Of a stretch of 64,000 bases of DNA, positions 40,012-53,171 are shown piece after piece. A model generated the notes under the pieces. It worked only from the letters and a program-made list of their open reading frames with translations, did not search any database and was not told where the DNA came from. The translations under genes and the position numbers were made by a program. Source of the DNA: Congeria kusceri (taxonomy: Eukaryota > Mollusca > Bivalvia > Myida > Dreissenidae). Where the stretch lies: positions 3,437,404 to 3,501,403 of the forward strand of contig CM051029.1 in assembly GCA_027627225.1 (NCBI GenBank), read 5' to 3'. How positions within the stretch are numbered: position 1 is the first letter of the stretch; each line of letters opens with the position of its first letter.

Positions 40012-41595
40012 ATGGACTTTTTTTAATTTTATTATACCCCACGTTATTGCAATGCGAATGTTCTCTTAAGACCTTACGAAACGTTACATTTCTTGTTTTT
40101 TTATCACCCTGCTAAAATACTGCTAAAATTAGAACGCGTATAAACAAAACAGCCACACCAAAATTATTCGAGCATTGTGTGCGTATTCACATTAAATTGT
40201 TGGAACGTATGAATGAGCATTCACAATGTAAAATTCTATCAGCATTTAATATAAAATAAATAATGTCAATGGGAGCTACGGAAATTGTACAATAATTCGT
40301 TTCAATCTCAGCAGTGATTGCGCAATGCAGTGATCATTTGCGTTTATTGCATTTAACTCACAAATCTCGCGTTAGGTGCGATTTGAAATACAATGGCATT
40401 GTTGATGAGGAGCAATATCTGTTTCAAAGGTAAAATTTTGCATACAACTTGCATCTGAAAACATGTTTGCATTTCACAAGGTATAACGTAATAATTGCAT
40501 GACCTTTTAACAATGTCACTACAGTTCCGGTTTGAAGAATATTGTAATACACCAACAAACAGGGCTTATGCCAATTAGAGTAGCTTACTCGATTGACCGC
40601 ATCTAAACAACCAAGTCGTGTAATTTCCTTTTGATGCGTATAGGTTAGAGATGAATAAAGAAAAGTGATTTAGCGATGCTTAGAAAACCTCAACCACGAG
40701 TATTCTATTTATCCCATCATTTTCTGTCCATATTTTGACAATATACGAAAGAAAACATACTAAATGCCAGAAGAAAACATACACTCGTCCTTTGATAGCA
40801 AGAAGGTGCCATAAGCATAATTATGTGCAAATAAAGCTGTTGAAAAAAAAAGTTTATAAAAAATATTAATTCTCTTTTTTGACTTTCAAAAGTATCTAAA
40901 TTATCTAAAACTGACTTTTTTTTCCAGTTTTGTGATACGTTTATTGTTTATATTTCAATATTTGGAAAGCACGTTTCTTGTGCGAAGTTAAACGTTTGAC
41001 GAAAATCTATTATGTTTTAAGAAAAAATAGCTACCTGGTAGACATATCCTAGTAATTTTGTTTTGCACAAAAAGTCATAATAATAATCAAAATAATCATG
41101 TTTTGCAACCAATACAGCATAACATACAGCAGGTTCTTCTAGATTTTACATAATTCTGGTTTAAAATTTCACTTTTAGAAAAATATTGTTCCTACCCCAA
41201 ACTGAAACTGTCCCTTTACACGGAAGTCCATTGCGAAAATGCACGGTGATGGGATAAGTTTCACTTAGATTAACCAAAAAAGGCCGCGACTAAAGACAAA
41301 AAGTTTCTAAAAATTTCAATATTATGATAATGAATCCAGTGTTTTTTCTAATCATTACACTTGGATATGAAATATTCAACTGCTATTATAGTTTGCACGT
41401 GGTAACGTTCGTTAAATGTTCTTATTGAAAAACTAGAAATATCCTTAAGGTAACGGTCAGATCAAGGTCACAGGATGATCAAGACGTGGACATACCTTTT
41501 ATCCATATTATTTAAAAAAATAATTTTTTGTAGTATATTTCTTAATTAAAAGTTACCATGCCAGAGATATTTTAACGCTGATATTTAATTCCATC
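40012..41595. other. No gene recognised
   Basis: AT-rich, no domain-bearing frame or convincing exon. Confidence 0.5.
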
Positions 41596-41603
41596 AAATG
41601 CTA

Positions 41604-41788
41604 CCATTGGGCGGTCCAGTAACTAGTGGTCAAGCATGACCACTGGGCGGCCCAGTAACTAGTGGTCAAGCATGACCACTGGGCGGCCCAGTAACTAGTG
41701 GTCAAGCATGACCACTGGGCGACCCAGTAGCTAGTGGTCAAGCATGACAAGTGGGCGGCCCAGTAACACGTGGTCAAGCCTGACAACA
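41604..41788. repeat. 36-bp tandem repeat with two hairpins per unit, 5 copies
   Basis: The unit contains GGTCAAGCATGACC and CTGGGCGGCCCAG, each self-complementary, separated by TAACTAGT. The minus-strand frame (CLTTSYWAAQWS repeat) is a product of the 36-bp period. Confidence 0.92.
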
Positions 41789-42027
41789 GATTGTATTAAG
41801 TGTAATAACATTTTTTCACTTTTTATTCACGTAATTGTTCTCATAAAGATACCTTTTGGTTTCAGATATTGCAATATAGGAATAGAATGTGTTTGAGAGA
41901 CTTGTTCACATATTTTAGTATTTAACAAAAAAATGTAATTACGTGTCTTAGCTCCTGAAACTAAATAATCTGGAATACTCTAAAACAAATATTATATAAA
42001 GACAATAAAAGGTAAATTAACAAAATG

Positions 42028-42099
42028 CCTTCGCCTGGACTCGAACCCGGGACGTTCGGAATCAACAATCTAATGCGCTAACCCATCGGCCATCCGGAC
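42028..42099 (-). tRNA. tRNA-like sequence, probably a pseudogene or SINE head
   Basis: On the minus strand: A box TGGCCGATGGGTTAGCG and B box GGTTCGAGTCC at normal spacing. The acceptor stem does not pair and the anticodon stem is poor, so a working tRNA is unlikely. Confidence 0.4.
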
Positions 42100-42109
42100 T
42101 AACACGTTT

Positions 42110-43780
42110 GATAGTGTATTTTTAACATAATGTAAGTGATACGCGTGTTTTATTGTATCCATTTCGATTTATCCATCAACGCAATTTTTTTTTCTTAGTC
42201 ACGAGTGTTAATTGGCTTGTTTGCATTTAATGTAAATATTTTATTTTTGAGGGGGGGCTGGGCGTGATCTAGGACACAATAAATTGATAATTGTCAATTT
42301 GCCAATCTGTAAACAGGTCACTTTAATGCTTCAAGTTTAGATTGTATATAGTACATTTATTTAAAAACTGACAAAGTAATACAAAATACAAATTCTATTG
42401 TTCAAACAAACATGTAGCTGTATTTGAACATTGATTTGTCTAGATGGATAAGTTGTGAAGCAAACACACACATTTGTTTCCCGTGTTTGAATAAATATAT
42501 TTAGGTTTCAATTAAATTAAACAATGTTTGCAATGGCTGATATGAAACACTGGGCGACCACTCATTTCAAAAAGCGAATGGCAGCACCATTATTTGGTTC
42601 GTATTCAATGTCTATTTTGTTTATCGTAATGGACGTTTACGTAAAAAACTGTGTTTTGACAGATCATCTGACATTGTTTCAACAGTAGGTAAAGCAGATA
42701 AATTAATGTCCGAACTAGAACCGTTTTGTTCAAATGCAGTACTCATGTTTCATGCCAAACACAAAAATGATTATTACTCTGAAAGCGAGATCAGTACATG
42801 AAAACGCATTATTGCAGTAAAGTAAAAGTCTGCTGATTCATAAAAAACATACTGTAAAATCATAATTATTTGTGCGACACTAATTTTCGTGGATTTAGTG
42901 GATAGACAAAACCACGAATTCAGGTGTCGACGAATGAATGCCGCATCTGATACCATCCAGCGAGTCCACTTCTTAAGCTGTCTATGAGCAATTAAGACAT
43001 CTGTGTAAAGAGCATATCGCGTGTGCAATAATGAATCCTAAATTAAATATTTACCATATAAAAATATATTTTAATCGAACTTTATCCATTTTTAAGGAAA
43101 TCTAAAGTACTTTGCATTTGTCCTCGATTTTGACACTAGCCAAATATTTGAAACAAAGTGTACATTTTTTGAGATTGAGAATATAGCTGTTAATGCAGAT
43201 ACAGTTGACCTTATAATTACCCTGTGTTGTCCCTCAATACGCGATCGAAATTTTCATAAAGACCATTTTACATGTTACATTTATAAAACGCGTGAAATAA
43301 AAGGGAAATGTTTGACAAATACACTTAAAAGGCGTACTGTAAATACAGAAAACGTTCATTAAAACTTACGGATTTTCGGATCTTTGCCAGTTTGTGCATT
43401 TCGCAGCATTCAGTTTTTCAGAATTGTAAGGTGGTGTACATTTAAGAGCTCATCGTGTGTATTTTTTTTGCTAAAACATACGGAAATTAGCTGCTTCGAA
43501 CATAAAATTGTGTTTGTTTACAGTGATTCAGACAGAAATGAAGACATGATATCTTTAATACAACATCAATTTTAACATTTAATGAGGAGTAACATTATCT
43601 TTGGTTATTGTAATATGGTTTCAACAGTATTTAAAACTATACTTGTTTTGTTACATTATAGTTCAATGTTGTAAAGAAGCATTTTCAAGCACCGTATAAT
43701 ATTTACCGCACAACATGAATATCTGCAATGAAATTGCTTGAAAGTTAAACACACATGTGTTTGGAATTGAAATAACAAGT
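42110..43780. other. No gene recognised
   Basis: AT-rich. Open frames 42,774-43,028 and 43,384-43,575 have no supporting splice or domain signal. Confidence 0.5.
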
Positions 43781-43959
43781 TGCAGTCAAAAATATCGGAA
43801 TTACGCTCAAACTTTCTGTGATGATACCTTGTTTTCGTAATTGTAATCGCCAGAAGAATTTTAGCTTAGAGTAACTTAGCATAATCATTTTATTTAAAAC
43901 AGCTTGGTTTATTTATTTTATTTAATAATGAAAATTGAATACATGACGAAGGCAATATT

Positions 43960-45000
43960 GTTTAGATACTGAAATCCCGTTATACAATTGACGTACCCTA
44001 TGGTAACTAATGATTAAATGCAACTTTTGCTTATATATGAATTATTACTAAAGCCTTACATTCAGAATTCATCATCACTGCTATAGAATGCATTATACGG
44101 ATAACTTTGCTCGTAATTACCGCAATCCCTGTTAAATAACGTAACCTCAACAAAACCATTAAATGAAAAAAAGCAAAAATATTCAGTATTAATGGCTCAG
44201 TTCAGTTCAGAGTGTATTGGCTAATCGGCACATTTGCCTTTGGCCATTTACAATACGTTAAATTATTAGTTTTATTAGAATTGCTCCCGGAAGTGTGAAT
44301 ACTTTAGTGTGAATACTTTAATTAAATGGCAACTGCAGTAATTTCTGGTTACGACTGATTGAACTTCGTTCGGCTTGTAATTACAGCAACCCCTTTAGTT
44401 AATTTATGTTCCTCATCATATCCGTTAACTATATTAAAGTTATGAACATATATATGAATTACACCTTAACGATGTTCACCCAGGCTTGAGTTTATGCTTT
44501 AAAATGCATTTAATATTACTTTAAACTAAAATTAGATAGGGATTTCGGTAACAACTTACTAAAACAAAGGAGAGCACTCTCATAACTCCGATCGTGATTA
44601 CCGAAATATCTTAATATAATAAACGTAGCTCAACGTTACACCTGAATACATGAAAATTATGCATGCATTTCACTTTAAGTGACTTTCATTGCTTTAATTT
44701 GCATTTTATGTTACATTAAACCTAAATAAGAAAGGGATTTCGGTAAATAAAAACTGAAAACAAGGAAGAGAACTCACATATTTCACATCGTTATTATCGA
44801 AATCTCTTTATATAATTAACACAGGTCAACATAACCCTTCAATAAATAAAGTTTATGCATACATTTTACCTTTAAATTACATTTAAAGCTCAAACATGCA
44901 TTTTATATTAATTGTTTTACTAAAATAAATTGCGATTTCCCGGGATTTCGGGGGATTTCGGTAATTACGGGGATTTCGGTAATTCTACACACCGGAGAAA
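43960..45000. repeat. Degenerate ~150-260 bp tandem repeat with GGGATTTCGGTAA
   Basis: The motif GGGATTTCGGTAA recurs at about 44,549, 44,729 and three times near 44,936-44,985. Its rough inverse ATTACCGAAATCTC occurs at about 44,120, 44,598 and 44,793. Between them are similar AT-rich segments with ATGCATTT and TTACATTAAA. Older copies to the left are decayed. Confidence 0.65.
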
Positions 45001-45711
45001 ACCCGGAAGTAAACGCAGACGATTGCGTGACAGAAAATTAGTCCATCAGCCGTGAGTATAGGTATTCTATTTAAATATATATTTGTTAATTAAATTACTA
45101 TCCTTAAAACAAAGTGGCCAGTAAAATTTCGAAGTGAAATTGCAATATATTTTCCCGACCATCCTCATATTGATTTTTTGACAACGTGTAATTACAAATG
45201 GTAACACTACATGTACATTCTCGGACACTGATGCCCCTTTCAAAATATGCGTTTATATTTATTATGTATTGTTGAAATATTTATTTGTTCATACCTTTTA
45301 AAATTGTAAAAAAATTTGTTATATGTTGTTGCCACCGTACCGTAACTTTATTTACTGATAACTGTGTGTTTTGAATATTATTTCGCAAAATTTAAAGAAT
45401 GAAACATATCTTTTCTTACTATTCGGCCAGAAGAGGTAACCCTCATGTGGTTTTATTGTTTTACCATAATTGTACTAAATCACACATGTCTTTTCATGCA
45501 CATGGTCAAGGTGTATTGAAGCATAAACTCAATAAATACCATTTTCATTTATTGGAGTATACACTCAATAAATTGTATGACAATATTACTTAAATTACAA
45601 CAACTGAGTACATATTATAGTACTTGACAGAAGCCAATATTGATCTGAAAGTAACATATCTTTAAAATTGCAACGTACCCTTTAAATAAACTTTTATCTG
45701 TTTATGCAGAG

Positions 45712-45882
45712 ATGTCCAGCTCTAAAAAGGAATTGTGGGCCGACTTGGAGACCAAGTTTAATGCAAACAGAACGGGGACTGTCAGGACAGCCAGTGAGCG
45801 TGCAAAATAAAGGAAAATATTGTGGGGAAGCACCGAGAGATCTATAAAGATCACAAGCACCTGCTTACATTGACTGGTATCA
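45712..45882 (+). pseudogene. Broken Myb/SANT-like exon
   Basis: After an acceptor-like TTTATGCAG, the frame MSSSKKELWADLETKFNANR runs 33 codons to a stop at 45,808. In a shifted frame it continues GKHREIYKDHKHLLTLTG. Together these match the N-terminal Myb/SANT-like DNA-binding region of PIF/Harbinger-related proteins. The frameshift marks it as inactive. No transposase follows. Confidence 0.6.
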
Positions 45883-47009
45883 CTCTTTAAAATAATGTAT
45901 TATTTTTATTTCTATTCATTTTTAAGTTAATATGTTTGCAGTGAAAATACTTATTCAAAGCAAACATTTTTAATAACTGAACAGTATAGTTTGCACACAA
46001 AATCACTTTGTGTGAAGCAGATTGATCCTCATTTTGACCATCAACTGCATATATAAGCACACCGACAAGATATATATATTATATATATATGCAAATTGTA
46101 TATAAGAAAGTGAATGTTATACAGCATGAATTTGCCATTTAAAAAAATATTATCATACAGAAACTTAAAAAGGATAATACTAAGCATGTGTGTAAGTTTG
46201 ATACATTTTAATTACTAATGGATTTTATTTTCAAGATTTTTTTGGCAAATGGATCTGTGAATACAATACAGCATTAATAAAAGCGTTGCTTAAACTAAAT
46301 TGCTAATTTTAGTAATTGTGTATGCAAAATAAAACAATTCAGGCAGTGCTCCCTTTCAATCCAGATATAGCATCATTACAGAGGCTTTTATGTGTTCCAT
46401 CGAGCAGCCTGGACACCTTTGTCGTCCATTTGGCAGACACTCGGTAAAAGTTACAGTCATGGTATTGTGATACATTTATGGAAGAAAAAGTTCAGTCGTT
46501 GGTGTAAAAAGTGTTTTTGTTATCATTTATCGATGTTTAGTTGAAATGATGCAAATTATGGCCAAAAATAACAACACAGGTTATATGACATATAACAAGG
46601 ATAATAATATCACTTCAAGTATTCATTATAATGCACAAGTAAACAATTAATTCAGGACAAGTGTTAATACAAAATATGATAACAATTCAATTTAAAACAA
46701 TAATATAATTACAAAATATGAACACTCAACAGTGACCATCCCCATGGATTGCATATAAAATAATAAGTTATATATTGATCACGTGAATAGCGCGGGTAAT
46801 GGACGTGATTTTGAACCTGGAGTAAAAATTAATAATTTACTCTTTTTTTTGTGTTTTCCGTCTGTTATTAAGACGGTTCGATTCATTTATCATCCAGTGT
46901 GAATACTATGGAAATTCTGATAAAATTATGGGAAATAACAAAAATAACAAACGAAAAGAAAAAACAGCGTGACAATAGTGGTGGTGCAGCGAGTAAGCAG
47001 TTTCGGAAC

Positions 47010-47899
47010 AGAGGCCCGTAACGCGATTTAGACTTAAGTGTGAGTGAACTTTTAAATCAAACAAACGCAACTCTGTATAGTGATGATTACAACGTCAGTA
47101 GTGTATTTGTGTCTGACATTGATGAGAATAGTGCAAAAACAGAAATAACTACGACGATGGCAGACGGCGGTGTTAGAGAACCTACAATCTCAGATGTAAT
47201 GAGAAGTTTACAGTCTATTAGTGACAGATTAGTGGCTGTAGACAATAAACTGTGTGCTCAGGCTTTACACGAGTAAAGGGTGGGCAGTTTTGAGAGGGAA
47301 CTTGGAGCTTTTGGGTAGCGATAGATGAGAGGTTTGAGCGGGTCGAGGAGCGAGTGTCAAAACTAGAGGATAAACTGGACGGGGCGGACGTTTGAGCGGC
47401 TTTATTCACCAGCAAGGTGGACGAACTGGAGAAGGCGACAGATAGTCTGCGCGAGAAAGTGACGTATTTTAAGTCACAATCCATTCGCAACAACCTCAAC
47501 TTTATGAATATTCCAGAGGATAACTCCAGCGGAAATGAGCCACCGAAGGTTCCGAAGAGACAACTTAGGCAGCATTTGCAGGATGTCGTTAAAGTGGCCA
47601 AGGACACCGCTGACAGTATACGCTTTGAGCGCGTGCATCGCTCGCCCGGTCATCCGGTTCATGGTAAAGTGCGCACTGTAGTGGCAAAATTCACATACTT
47701 TCAGGACAGTGCGCTGGTGTGCCGGAGATGGAAACACTTGTCTGGTACCAAATTCCATGTGTACGAACAATTACCACAGGAATTGATAGCAAAGCGCCGG
47801 AATCTGGTGCAAAAGATGAAGGCTGCTGGGGACCAGGCGAAGCGTGCCTGGATAGCGTATCATACGCTATACATGGACGGCAAACCGCTTCGAGAGTAG
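47010..47899 (+). pseudogene. LINE ORF1 (L1-type RNA-binding protein), decayed
   Basis: Two open parts, 47,040-47,276 and 47,417-47,899, with stops and frame changes between. The first plus the gap encodes a coiled-coil-like N-terminus. The second has RNNLNFMNIPED, RFERVHRSPG, VVAKFTYFQDSALVCR and a lysine/arginine-rich end, matching the RRM and C-terminal region of L1-type ORF1 proteins that bind LINE RNA. Confidence 0.75.
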
Positions 47900-47935
47900 G
47901 GACACGCCGGGGATGAGCTTTCCATTGTATCATGG

Positions 47936-48815
47936 ACTGTGAATGGACTTTCCAGCGACAAGAAACAATGTACAGACTTTGTAAATATGGTGTCGTGTCA
48001 CGATATATGTTTCTTATACGAGTTATGGATAAATGCTAGAAGTAATCTTTCTCTTTACAGATATATAATTTTTAGAGAAAATTTCAAAACAGAAACGCTT
48101 AAAGGTGTAGTGGTGGGTTAGTTTTATATTACAGGGAAAATCTACAGGACGGTTTTAAATTACACGTAATAATCACGATACAATTATTTGGCTTAAATTA
48201 GACAAACATTTACTTAATCTTAAAGACGATATTTACTAATGTGTGAATTATGTATGGTGTGATGAATCACCAGCATATAATATTGTTGATATTGATTTGT
48301 TTGATATTTTACAAAATGATATTTGTACCTATAGTACTTTAAGTGCTGTATACGTTAATGATGATTTTAACAGTAGAGTTGGTAATAAACATGATTTTAT
48401 ATTGCATTATAAATTAAATGCTGATATTGATGATATATATTATGAACCCGATTGTACACCTGTTCGGGCCTCTGTAGATATATCTCACAACAATCATGGT
48501 ATCAAACTAATCTATCTTTGTAGATCTTTAAATATTCGAATTGTTAACGGTCGTGTTGGCGATAGTAACACGTTTACACATTTATCTGGTAACGGATATT
48601 GAAGACAAATTCCATTTTGTTCTAATAGGTAAACAGTTGTCTGACCTGAGAAAAAAAATTGTTAAAAAATATTACATTGAAAATCCATTTGTTTTTAAAT
48701 TTATTCAACTCCTTAACTCAAACAATAAAACGGAAATTATTAAATTGTGTAAATATATTAAGCAGGATCCGTTTATTAGAAATAGACTTACAGTCGTAAA
48801 CATTCAATAAAAAGG
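47936..48815 (+). pseudogene. LINE ORF2 remnant: endonuclease joined to far C-terminus
   Basis: APE-type endonuclease pieces: VNGLSSDKKQCTDFVNMVSC, ELWINARSN, later DDFNSRVGNKHDF (from GDFNSRxG), and CRSLNIRIVNGRVGD. At about 48,600 the reading jumps to LIGKQLSDLRKKIVKKYY and NPFVFKFIQLLNSNN, typical of the extreme C-terminus of such ORF2 proteins. No reverse transcriptase motif lies between. Several stops break the frame. The 3' end is near 48,960. Confidence 0.7.
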
Positions 48816-49570
48816 TTAATTATCCTTATCTATTAATTAACCATAATGTTAAACATTTTCCTTTGCTATGTCATGTTCATTCTATATATTTTCTGTAAAT
48901 ATGTATTGTAGACGATGTACTTTGTGCAAGTCTTAAATAAACATATGTTCTGTTCATCTGTTATGTCTGTCATTACAAGACATATTTTATTAAACGAATT
49001 CATGAAGAATGTTAGTAATTGAGACATAGACCTGTCAGCTCAATCGATAAAGCATCCTGATGTCTTTGCGAAACAAAGGCACACGTACACAATAGCACAC
49101 CAATGTGACTTTATCGTCAGCCATGACATACAACAAATAACAAAGACTTATTATTTTATAACAGTACATACAGATATTTAATATTCATAAAGTGGGATAC
49201 ATTGGTCAACACAGCCAAACCCTTTATGTGCATATTTTTTCTACAGGAACGATACACTGAAGCCTAGAGTATTACACTTGGAAAACATGAGCCAATAATA
49301 ATGAAATGTGTTAATTTAACCGTGTTGTTTGTAAACACAGGATACAAACTAATGTGCGATTCGTACATTCAATATTGTTTGTTATTAATGAATGATACAA
49401 ATCAAACAAAAAAATTAATACTGAGACAAACAGTATGTCCAACACAGAGCCTTAACGAAACATATATTGATTGACATGAGCAATTGGCCGTATTGTATGT
49501 AATACACGAATATGTGTCTCCATTAGCTTAACAGTGTATGTCCATGGGGTAGTTATAGCTGTACCAGTAT

Positions 49571-49680
49571 CAGTGGTAGTTGTGTTGTTGTACTAGTTGT
49601 AGAAGTAGCAGTAGTTATCGTCGTCGTCGTTGTCGTCTTGGTAGTAGTAGTAGTAGTAGAAGTAGTAGTAGAAGTAGTAC

Positions 49681-49732
<52 letters not shown>

Positions 49733-49767
49733 TGTTGTTGTAGTAGTAGTAGTAGTAATAATAATAA

Positions 49768-49826
<59 letters not shown>

Positions 49827-49930
49827 GTAGTAATAGTAGTAGTATCTGTTGTTGTTATGTTACTAGTTGTAGAATAATTGTAATAATCGCTATCGTTGTC
49901 TTACTAGAAATAGTAGAAGTAGTATTGATA
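49571..49930 (+). repeat. (TAG)n / (GTA)n microsatellite, left part
   Basis: Long AGT repeat with TTG and AAT interruptions. The poly-Ser and poly-Val frames are artefacts. Confidence 0.95.
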
Positions 49931-49941
49931 TTTGTAATAGC

Positions 49942-50910
49942 AGGGTTTGACATTAACTTTTGGGAAGTGGTGGTCCACAGGACCGGCTATATTGAAAGCC
50001 TATTTGTCCGTGACTGCATGAACTGGTCCCGATAATCATGCTACATTGAACTGCATAGTGCATACACAAGTGTAAAAAACAAAACTATTGTTAGAATTGA
50101 AATCGGAAGATATATCGAGACAGATGAAAAAAGTAGTACTCAGAAAATAATATAACAAAATGTAATATGAAAATTGTTGCTTAAATAAATATGAAAAATC
50201 AAATTGTTGAACTTGACATAAATTTGACATCCATGCGTCTTCGTGTGCTAAGCAATCGAAATGCACTAAGAGCTATTTAAAACATAATTATGTATCGTTA
50301 TGTGATTGGGCTATCCTTTCCTTAACGTTTTGCAATCATTCCCACACTGCCGAAACTTAGATTTGAATTGTGTAATTGTTTTTTTAAAATAGATATTCAA
50401 TTTAAAACTTACTGTTATGAAAACAAAAACAATAATACATTATTGCTGTGTTGAAAAGAGAGTACGGTATTAAGCCAATGTAATACATTTTGGTTTTTAG
50501 TCAACGAAACATGTGAAAAAATTTATTTGACACTGTTAGTGTTGCACGTTATAATTTAAAACCAATATATTATTAGATCATTATTTTATGCAATACATGT
50601 TGTTTGATCAAATTTCTTCTAAGATAATAAAAGGTTGTAATATGACGATGGTTAATTATTATACATGGAAATTGCTTCTCTAAAAGTGACCAACTTGTCA
50701 GTCAGATGTAATTTCTTAAGTCGAAATGGAATTAAGATGAATTTCCAACGTATAACACTTTGTTATAACACAATGATAATCACAAATAATAATTCACAAA
50801 TTACACAGTTGTAACAGCTGGTCACCGGACCGGTCGTCCTTCAAAGACAACCGGTCCGAGCAAAACTTTACAGGCCACGGACCGACAGACACGCGTTAAG
50901 GTCGAACCCT
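49942..50910. mobile_element. hAT-like non-autonomous element inside the TAG tract
   Basis: Terminal inverted repeats AGGGTTTGACATTAAC (left) and AGGGTTCGACCTTAAC (right, minus strand), 14 of 16 identical. The 8-bp flanks GTAATAGC and ATAATAGT share TAATAG. No transposase is seen. TIR start and 8-bp duplication suggest hAT, from knowledge of that superfamily. Confidence 0.72.
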
Positions 50911-50943
50911 ATAATAGTCATTGATGTTTATAACATTGTAACA

Positions 50944-50966
50944 ATAGCGCCAGTAGTAGCAGTAGC

Positions 50967-51023
<57 letters not shown>

Positions 51024-51157
51024 TGTTGTTGTTGTTGTTGTTGATGTAGTAGTAGTAGTAGTAGAAGTAGTAGTAGTAGTATTTGTATAAGAAGAAGTAG
51101 CAGTAGTATAAGTAGTAGTAAAATAAGTAGTAGGAGTAGTAGAAGTAATAGTAGTAA

Positions 51158-51193
<36 letters not shown>

Positions 51194-51226
51194 AAGTAGT
51201 AGAAGTAGTAGTAGTAGTAGTAGTAA

Positions 51227-51273
<47 letters not shown>

Positions 51274-51274
51274 A

Positions 51275-51315
<41 letters not shown>

Positions 51316-51426
51316 ATAGTAGTAGTAGTAGTAGTAGTAGCAGTGGTAGTAGATGTAGTTTTAGTGGTAGTAGTAGTGGTAGTAGTAGTAGTAGTACTAG
51401 TAGTAGTAGTAGTAGTAGTAGTTGTT

Positions 51427-51479
<53 letters not shown>

Positions 51480-51489
51480 TGTTGTTGTT

Positions 51490-51523
<34 letters not shown>

Positions 51524-51600
51524 TAGCAGTCGTATAAGTAGTAAAAGTGGTAGTAGTAATAGTTGTTGTCGTAGTGGTTGTTATTCGTGGTGTAATATCA
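50944..51600 (+). repeat. (GTA)n / (TAG)n microsatellite, right part
   Basis: About 600 bp of AGT repeats with occasional TTG, AAG and GGT. The 238-codon poly-Thr frame on the minus strand and the poly-Val frame on plus are artefacts of the repeat. Confidence 0.95.
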
Positions 51601-53155
51601 GCAACATACGTAGCAGTATTAGTTGTTTTTGTTTTTTTTAACAAATGCCATTAAAACACAAAAATCATACAGCTAAAGGCAACGTAGACAATTTTTAAGG
51701 TTTGCAAGATTACAAAATATTTGACTTGCTTCCCCTGTATAATGCATATAATTGAATTATGTGTGACAGGTTAAGTGCAGTTTTAACAGGAAGTTTTGTA
51801 CAGCGTATTGATAAGATACCCTGTGCAAATAAACAAGCGTGTTATGTTTCATATTGAACCATTCATGTGATTTATGAAAGTTACGAGTACTGACTAAGTA
51901 TATAATTCAGTTTTAAAGCAACCATATCATTTAGTGGACTAAGGCGTACATTTGATGTCAAACAACTAATATTAACACATTTTGAATAAAAAAGCATATA
52001 CGAATATCGTTCACTATAATAGTAATACTCGAAACGTATATTGTCAACATAACAACTACCCGTTGTCATCACTTCATATTTTGTCTGTGTGGTGAATGTT
52101 TCGTTCAAATTATCAAAATTATGTACGACATTATGTTTTATTAATATAAGTAAATTTAACGAATAAATAAATCGTTTTATCTGTTTTGAACCTAATCGCC
52201 AACGGAAACAAACTGATTAGTGGACTTCATATAATCAGGTACTCAACACCTGTTCATGTGTCTGTATGTAACAGAGGTGCCTTCAACATAACGTATATTG
52301 TACAGTAATTGGTTATTCCATATTATGCAAACATGAAGTTGTTTAGTCCAAAAAAAAACTTCATACTATGCCTACTATACGACATAACGATCTCGTATGT
52401 ATGTATACTAATCACAAACAATGTGACATAACGACTTAAAATGAAACAGCAAAGGTCAATGACGAATATAATCATGGTTTTACTTCGTGTAAGTTAGTGT
52501 TTTCGTACGGACTATTTAAAACTTCCTCTTTGCATCCACAAATAAATAAATCCTATTTGCACACCTACCGGTAACTCATTGTGCGCTAAACAGATACCTG
52601 ATCGTTATTGCAACTTGATATCAGGTTACGTTATTCCCAGCCGTTTGCAATCAATGCAAAGCTTTGCACAATTTCAAAAGTGTATACAATATTACAACCC
52701 GGCATGATTGGCTCTTAATACAGGAAGTTTGAACGAGTATTGGCTACAATTCATATTTTATAATCTATGAATTCCCGTCCTGTCGTGATGAAAATAGCGT
52801 ACAAATACCATGTTGTACAGACCAGAAAACATAAAGTGCCATACTCTGGTTTGTCTTTGTGTAAACAAGCACACCGTTGTACAGTATTATTAAATAACAC
52901 GTTTTTAAAACACTCCTCAACTTGTCTTTCTTTGTTTAACATCGAGATTATATGTTGTTAGTGAATTTTCAGTATAACGATATAGAGGATATTTGTTTGT
53001 TTTGCTAGAATATCGATTTGTTTTAATTCACGAGAGATCATGAAGGTTTTTATTTCATGAGCGGCCACGAGTGAAAATATATATCTTCCACAATCACGAG
53101 TTAATAATAAGTCGATATTCTAATGCTTTTTAACATTTTTGTTTTCATTTAATTG
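51601..53155. other. No gene recognised
   Basis: AT-rich, small frames only. Confidence 0.5.
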
Positions 53156-53171
53156 CTATATAATTCAGTTT

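Noticed and set aside
50928..51644. 238-codon poly-Thr frame on minus and matching poly-Val and poly-Ser frames
   Set aside because: A three-base repeat keeps all frames open; there is no non-repeat coding sequence.
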